Source: Macrotis lagotis (lineage: Eukaryota > Chordata > Mammalia > Peramelemorphia > Peramelidae). Taken from it: DNA of 64,000 nucleotides. Made by a program: the position numbers and the translations under genes. The stretch spans positions 171,403,711-171,467,710 of the forward strand of contig NC_133658.1 in assembly GCF_037893015.1 (NCBI RefSeq). The letters run 5' to 3'. This document shows, piece by piece, positions 61,741-64,000 of the stretch. Below the pieces are notes generated by a model. That model was not told where the DNA came from and did not search any database. It saw nothing but the letters and a program-made list of their open reading frames with translations. How positions within the stretch are numbered: position 1 is the stretch's first letter; each line of letters starts with the position of its first letter.

Positions 61741-62755
61741 TGATTTGGGGCCTCTTGGAGATCCTCTTTCCATGACTATAGCCTCCAGTACACGCTTATC
61801 CTAATGGTACAAATAATCAAAGTTCTAAATCCTCAAAGTCAGTTGTTGTTTTTTTCAAATTTCAGACCTGGTTTTATAATGTTTATGCCAAAACTTCTTG
61901 AAGCTAGAAACTGGACCTTGGCAAAGAACCTGAGGTTGGATGTCTACATCAACACTGATGTCATCACTGCCCAGGGTTATAAGTCAGGGGAGGCAACTGG
62001 AAAGTTGTTTAAAGGCATAAACTATAGTCCCCTAATAATCTTTCAACACTTTGTGAAGCTCTGTTGTCTCTACACCAACTGCTCCACATTATCCATAGAC
62101 AGACAGGCTTTGCTTCCTAGGTTGTCCCTAGGCTCCAGGGTTGTTCCTGTCATTCCAGATGCTATAATGAGAAACGGGTCCATTGACTAGTGGAACAGAC
62201 GGTAGACTCTGATTTGCAGAACTGGATGGTGAAGGGACAGATCCTCTTGCCCATTGCCTCTATGCAGCCCACCATTCCTGCTGCCGCCCCTCCCTTCTGG
62301 TCTCTATCCCAGAAGTTAGGGACCTGAGAATTGGGACTTCAGGGAAGACAGAACTTTTCAGAGGTTAGGTCAGCCTTGCCCAGAATGACTACCTGGAGCA
62401 AGCAGTGCAAAAGCCGACTCCTCCCTATATCCCTTCTAAGCATCTCTGCAGATTAGACCACCCTGATCCCTCCTCTGGCAGTAATCTTCCCAGAAGCACC
62501 CCATCCCCTGGCTCCTCCTTCCCTCTTCTGGAGTCTTTCCCTTCATATGACTTCTTCCTTCTGTGTTTTTCCAGTCACTAAAATAATTCCTTAAAGTTGA
62601 ACCAGTTCTCACTGTGATTCTCAATTCAGAAATGACCTCATAGGATTCCAGACTTAAGAGGTTGAAGAGGTCATTATTAAACTTTTTTCAATTATGGACA
62701 CTTTTTGGGGTGAACCTTTCCTCAGAATATTGTTTATAAATGCATTAAATAAAAT
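61741..62755. other. Repeat-free segment
   Basis: About 1 kb with no recognised repeat. A 128-codon plus frame (61804-62190) has no domain, signal peptide or family I know. A pyrimidine tract followed by AG at about 61845-61865 resembles a splice acceptor, but nothing else supports an exon. Confidence 0.4.
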
Positions 62756-62761
62756 AAATGA

Positions 62762-62910
62762 GTGGCAGCTAGGTGGCTCAGTGGATAAACACTGGCCCTG
62801 GAGTCAGGAGGACCTGAGTTCAAATCCAGTCTCAGATACTAACTGGATGACGCTGGACAAGTCACTTAAGTCTAATTGCTTAGTCCTACCCCCTAGATTA
62901 AAAAAAATAC
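62762..62910 (+). mobile_element. tRNA-derived SINE, older subfamily
   Basis: 'gtggcagctaggtggctcag', 'cctggagtcaggaggacctg', 'gctggacaagtcacttaagt', 'attgcttagtcctacccc' and A-rich tail. Resembles 57537-57700. Confidence 0.82.
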
Positions 62911-62947
62911 ATAGGATTTCAAAAGAGATCAATATAGTTATCAATTT

Positions 62948-63020
62948 TTTAAAAAAAATTTATTTTTGCAAAGCAATAGGATTAAGTGACTTGTCCAAGG
63001 TCACACAGCTATATCAAATT
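62948..63020 (-). mobile_element. WSINE1-like SINE fragment (antisense)
   Basis: Only the 3' half: 'ttgcaaagcaataggattaa', 'gtgacttgtccaaggtcaca'. The head is missing, replaced by 'tatatcaaattt'. Confidence 0.75.
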
Positions 63021-63077
63021 TTTAAGTTCAAGGATCCCTGAATAAGAAGCCTTGATCTAGTCCAACTTTCTAATTTT

Positions 63078-63262
63078 TTTTTTTTTAGATTTTTGCAAGG
63101 CAAATGGGGTTAAGTGGCTTGCCCAAGGCCACACAGATAGGTAATTATTAAGTGTCTGAGGTCGGATTTGAACTCGGGTACTCCTGACTCCAGTGCTTGG
63201 ACCCAGGTACTCCTGACTCCAGGGCCAGTGCTCTATCCACTGCAGCACCTAGCCACCCCCCT
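63078..63262 (-). mobile_element. WSINE1-like SINE (antisense) with internal duplication
   Basis: Full-length plus about 37 extra bases: 'ggtactcctgactccag' occurs twice (about 63176 and 63206). Flanks 'actttctaatttt' (63065-63077) and 'acctcctaatttt' (63263-63275) look like a diverged duplication. Confidence 0.9.
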
Positions 63263-63390
63263 ACCTCCTAATTTTATAAAGGAGGATAACAGGAACTAGT
63301 ATAGCTGAGTGACTTTGCCCAAGTTTATACAGGAAATTTGAGTCAGAGCCAGTATGTGAATTCATGTCCTCTGATTCCACATTGAACAAT
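63263..63390 (-). mobile_element. MIR element (antisense), split by the SINE
   Basis: 'taattttataaaggaggata', 'gagtgactttgcccaagttt' and 'gtgaattcatgtcctctgat'. Its left end ('tagtccaactttctaatttt') lies before the SINE. Confidence 0.65.
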
Positions 63391-64000
63391 TATTCTTTTT
63401 AATTTTTTAAACTTAAATATAATTTTTATAATTTATTCTTTATTATTCTCCTTGTCACCTCCATAATCTCATGCAGATTCAAAGTAGACATTTATGGAGA
63501 AGACAAAAAAAGAAGGAGTTCAAAGCATCACCCAGATGTCATTCCTCCATGCATGAAGAATTAGAGCTTGGTGCTCCCCATCCCAGAAACCTTTCAGCAT
63601 CTCACTGTCTCAAATGCAAGCAGAACACAGATCTGCAAAGTCCATTCCAGGGATTCCTTTTCTCCAAGACCCCAAGCATGTTCTCATACTTTCCTTTTTA
63701 AAAGAGGGAGAAGGAAAAAAGATCAGAAATAGGTTTCAGGAAATATTTTTCTACCCCCTTCTTGACTGGCCAAAGTGAAGTCTAGAGAGACTGAAATAAA
63801 GAGAAGGGTTCTCTGTAACCTAGCATCTCAAATACACTGAAAATAGCTTTTAGGTTCTGAAATATAAGTAGCAATAAAGCAGTTTCCAAGAAAATGGTTT
63901 TGGAAAACTTCCTAGGAACCAGAGGGTTTTTTCCCCCCTTTAAATAATGGTAAACATAGTCTTTTATTTTCCTATACAGGAGACTTCCACCAAGTACCCT
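63391..64000. other. Unassigned sequence
   Basis: About 600 bases to the window end with no recognised repeat. The 76-codon frame 63471-63701 has no known domain. Confidence 0.4.

Noticed and set aside
61804-62190. 128-codon plus frame after a splice-acceptor-like pyrimidine tract
   Set aside because: No recognisable protein family; a single acceptor-like tract occurs often by chance.
16808-63262. tRNA-like heads with A- and B-box-like words
   Set aside because: They belong to SINEs; none has an intact cloverleaf with a proper acceptor stem, so no functional tRNA gene is called.
1-64000. CRISPR arrays, operons, prokaryotic promoters, prophage or endogenous retrovirus
   Set aside because: The sequence is vertebrate nuclear DNA. 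I saw no regularly spaced repeats, and no paired long terminal repeats with retroviral coding regions. The R1 pair at 8845 and 10919 lacks any such content between its copies.

Overview
This window looks like marsupial nuclear DNA, with no protein-coding gene that I can support. The organism call rests on the repeats. Many short tRNA-derived SINEs carry the marsupial-type box 'cctcagacacttaataatta' followed by 'ctagctgtgtg'. There are also longer CORE-SINEs, MAR1-like SINEs, marsupial-style L1 3' ends, a BovB/RTE LINE fragment and unusually well preserved L2 and CR1/L3 LINEs. The abundance of the short SINE (WSINE1-like, named from memory) suggests an Australian marsupial, perhaps a dasyurid. 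That last step is inference. The sequence is AT-rich by eye, and the long reading frames are explained by microsatellites, antisense LINE sequence or chance. The window is best read as intergenic or deep intronic.

Layout: 1-8 kb holds L1 tails, an old SINE, a hAT-like MITE, two L2 pieces, a CCTT microsatellite, a 1 kb L1 3' region and the BovB fragment (6.8-7.7 kb). 8-12 kb holds an L2 copy, a direct repeat pair (about 8.85 and 10.92 kb) and an antisense L1. 12-16 kb is repeat-poor except for L2 and MIR pieces. 16-23 kb has SINEs, a CR1/L3 LINE and two related repeat families. 23.2-23.6 kb is a long polypyrimidine tract, followed by repeat-free, possibly conserved sequence. 24-31 kb is a patchwork of SINEs and L2. 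At 31.1-31.9 kb a retro-inserted sequence interrupts an L2, flanked by a 17-base duplication. 32-39 kb is largely unassigned with scattered L2. At 39.8-41.5 kb an L2 has received an L1 and two SINEs at one site. 42-48 kb holds antisense and sense L1 pieces. 48-58 kb holds MAR1, BovB-tailed and MIR-type SINEs and L2. 58.8-61.7 kb is a long L2 broken by a deleted Tigger transposon, a MAR1 fragment and a SINE-in-SINE nest. 61.8-64 kb is mostly unique.

The elements relate to each other rather than to any pathway. The BovB copy shares its 3' end with the longer CORE-SINEs. An RTE-like fragment near 39.3-39.6 kb shares its 3' end with the MAR1 SINEs. This fits SINEs copied by RTE-type LINE machinery. 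Nesting gives relative ages: L2, CR1/L3 and MIR are oldest; Tigger, hAT-like MITEs and CORE-SINEs are next; the L1 3' ends and WSINE1-like SINEs are youngest. Family names come from memory of consensus sequences. Boundaries are by eye, commonly within 10-30 bases, except where a target-site duplication fixes them.
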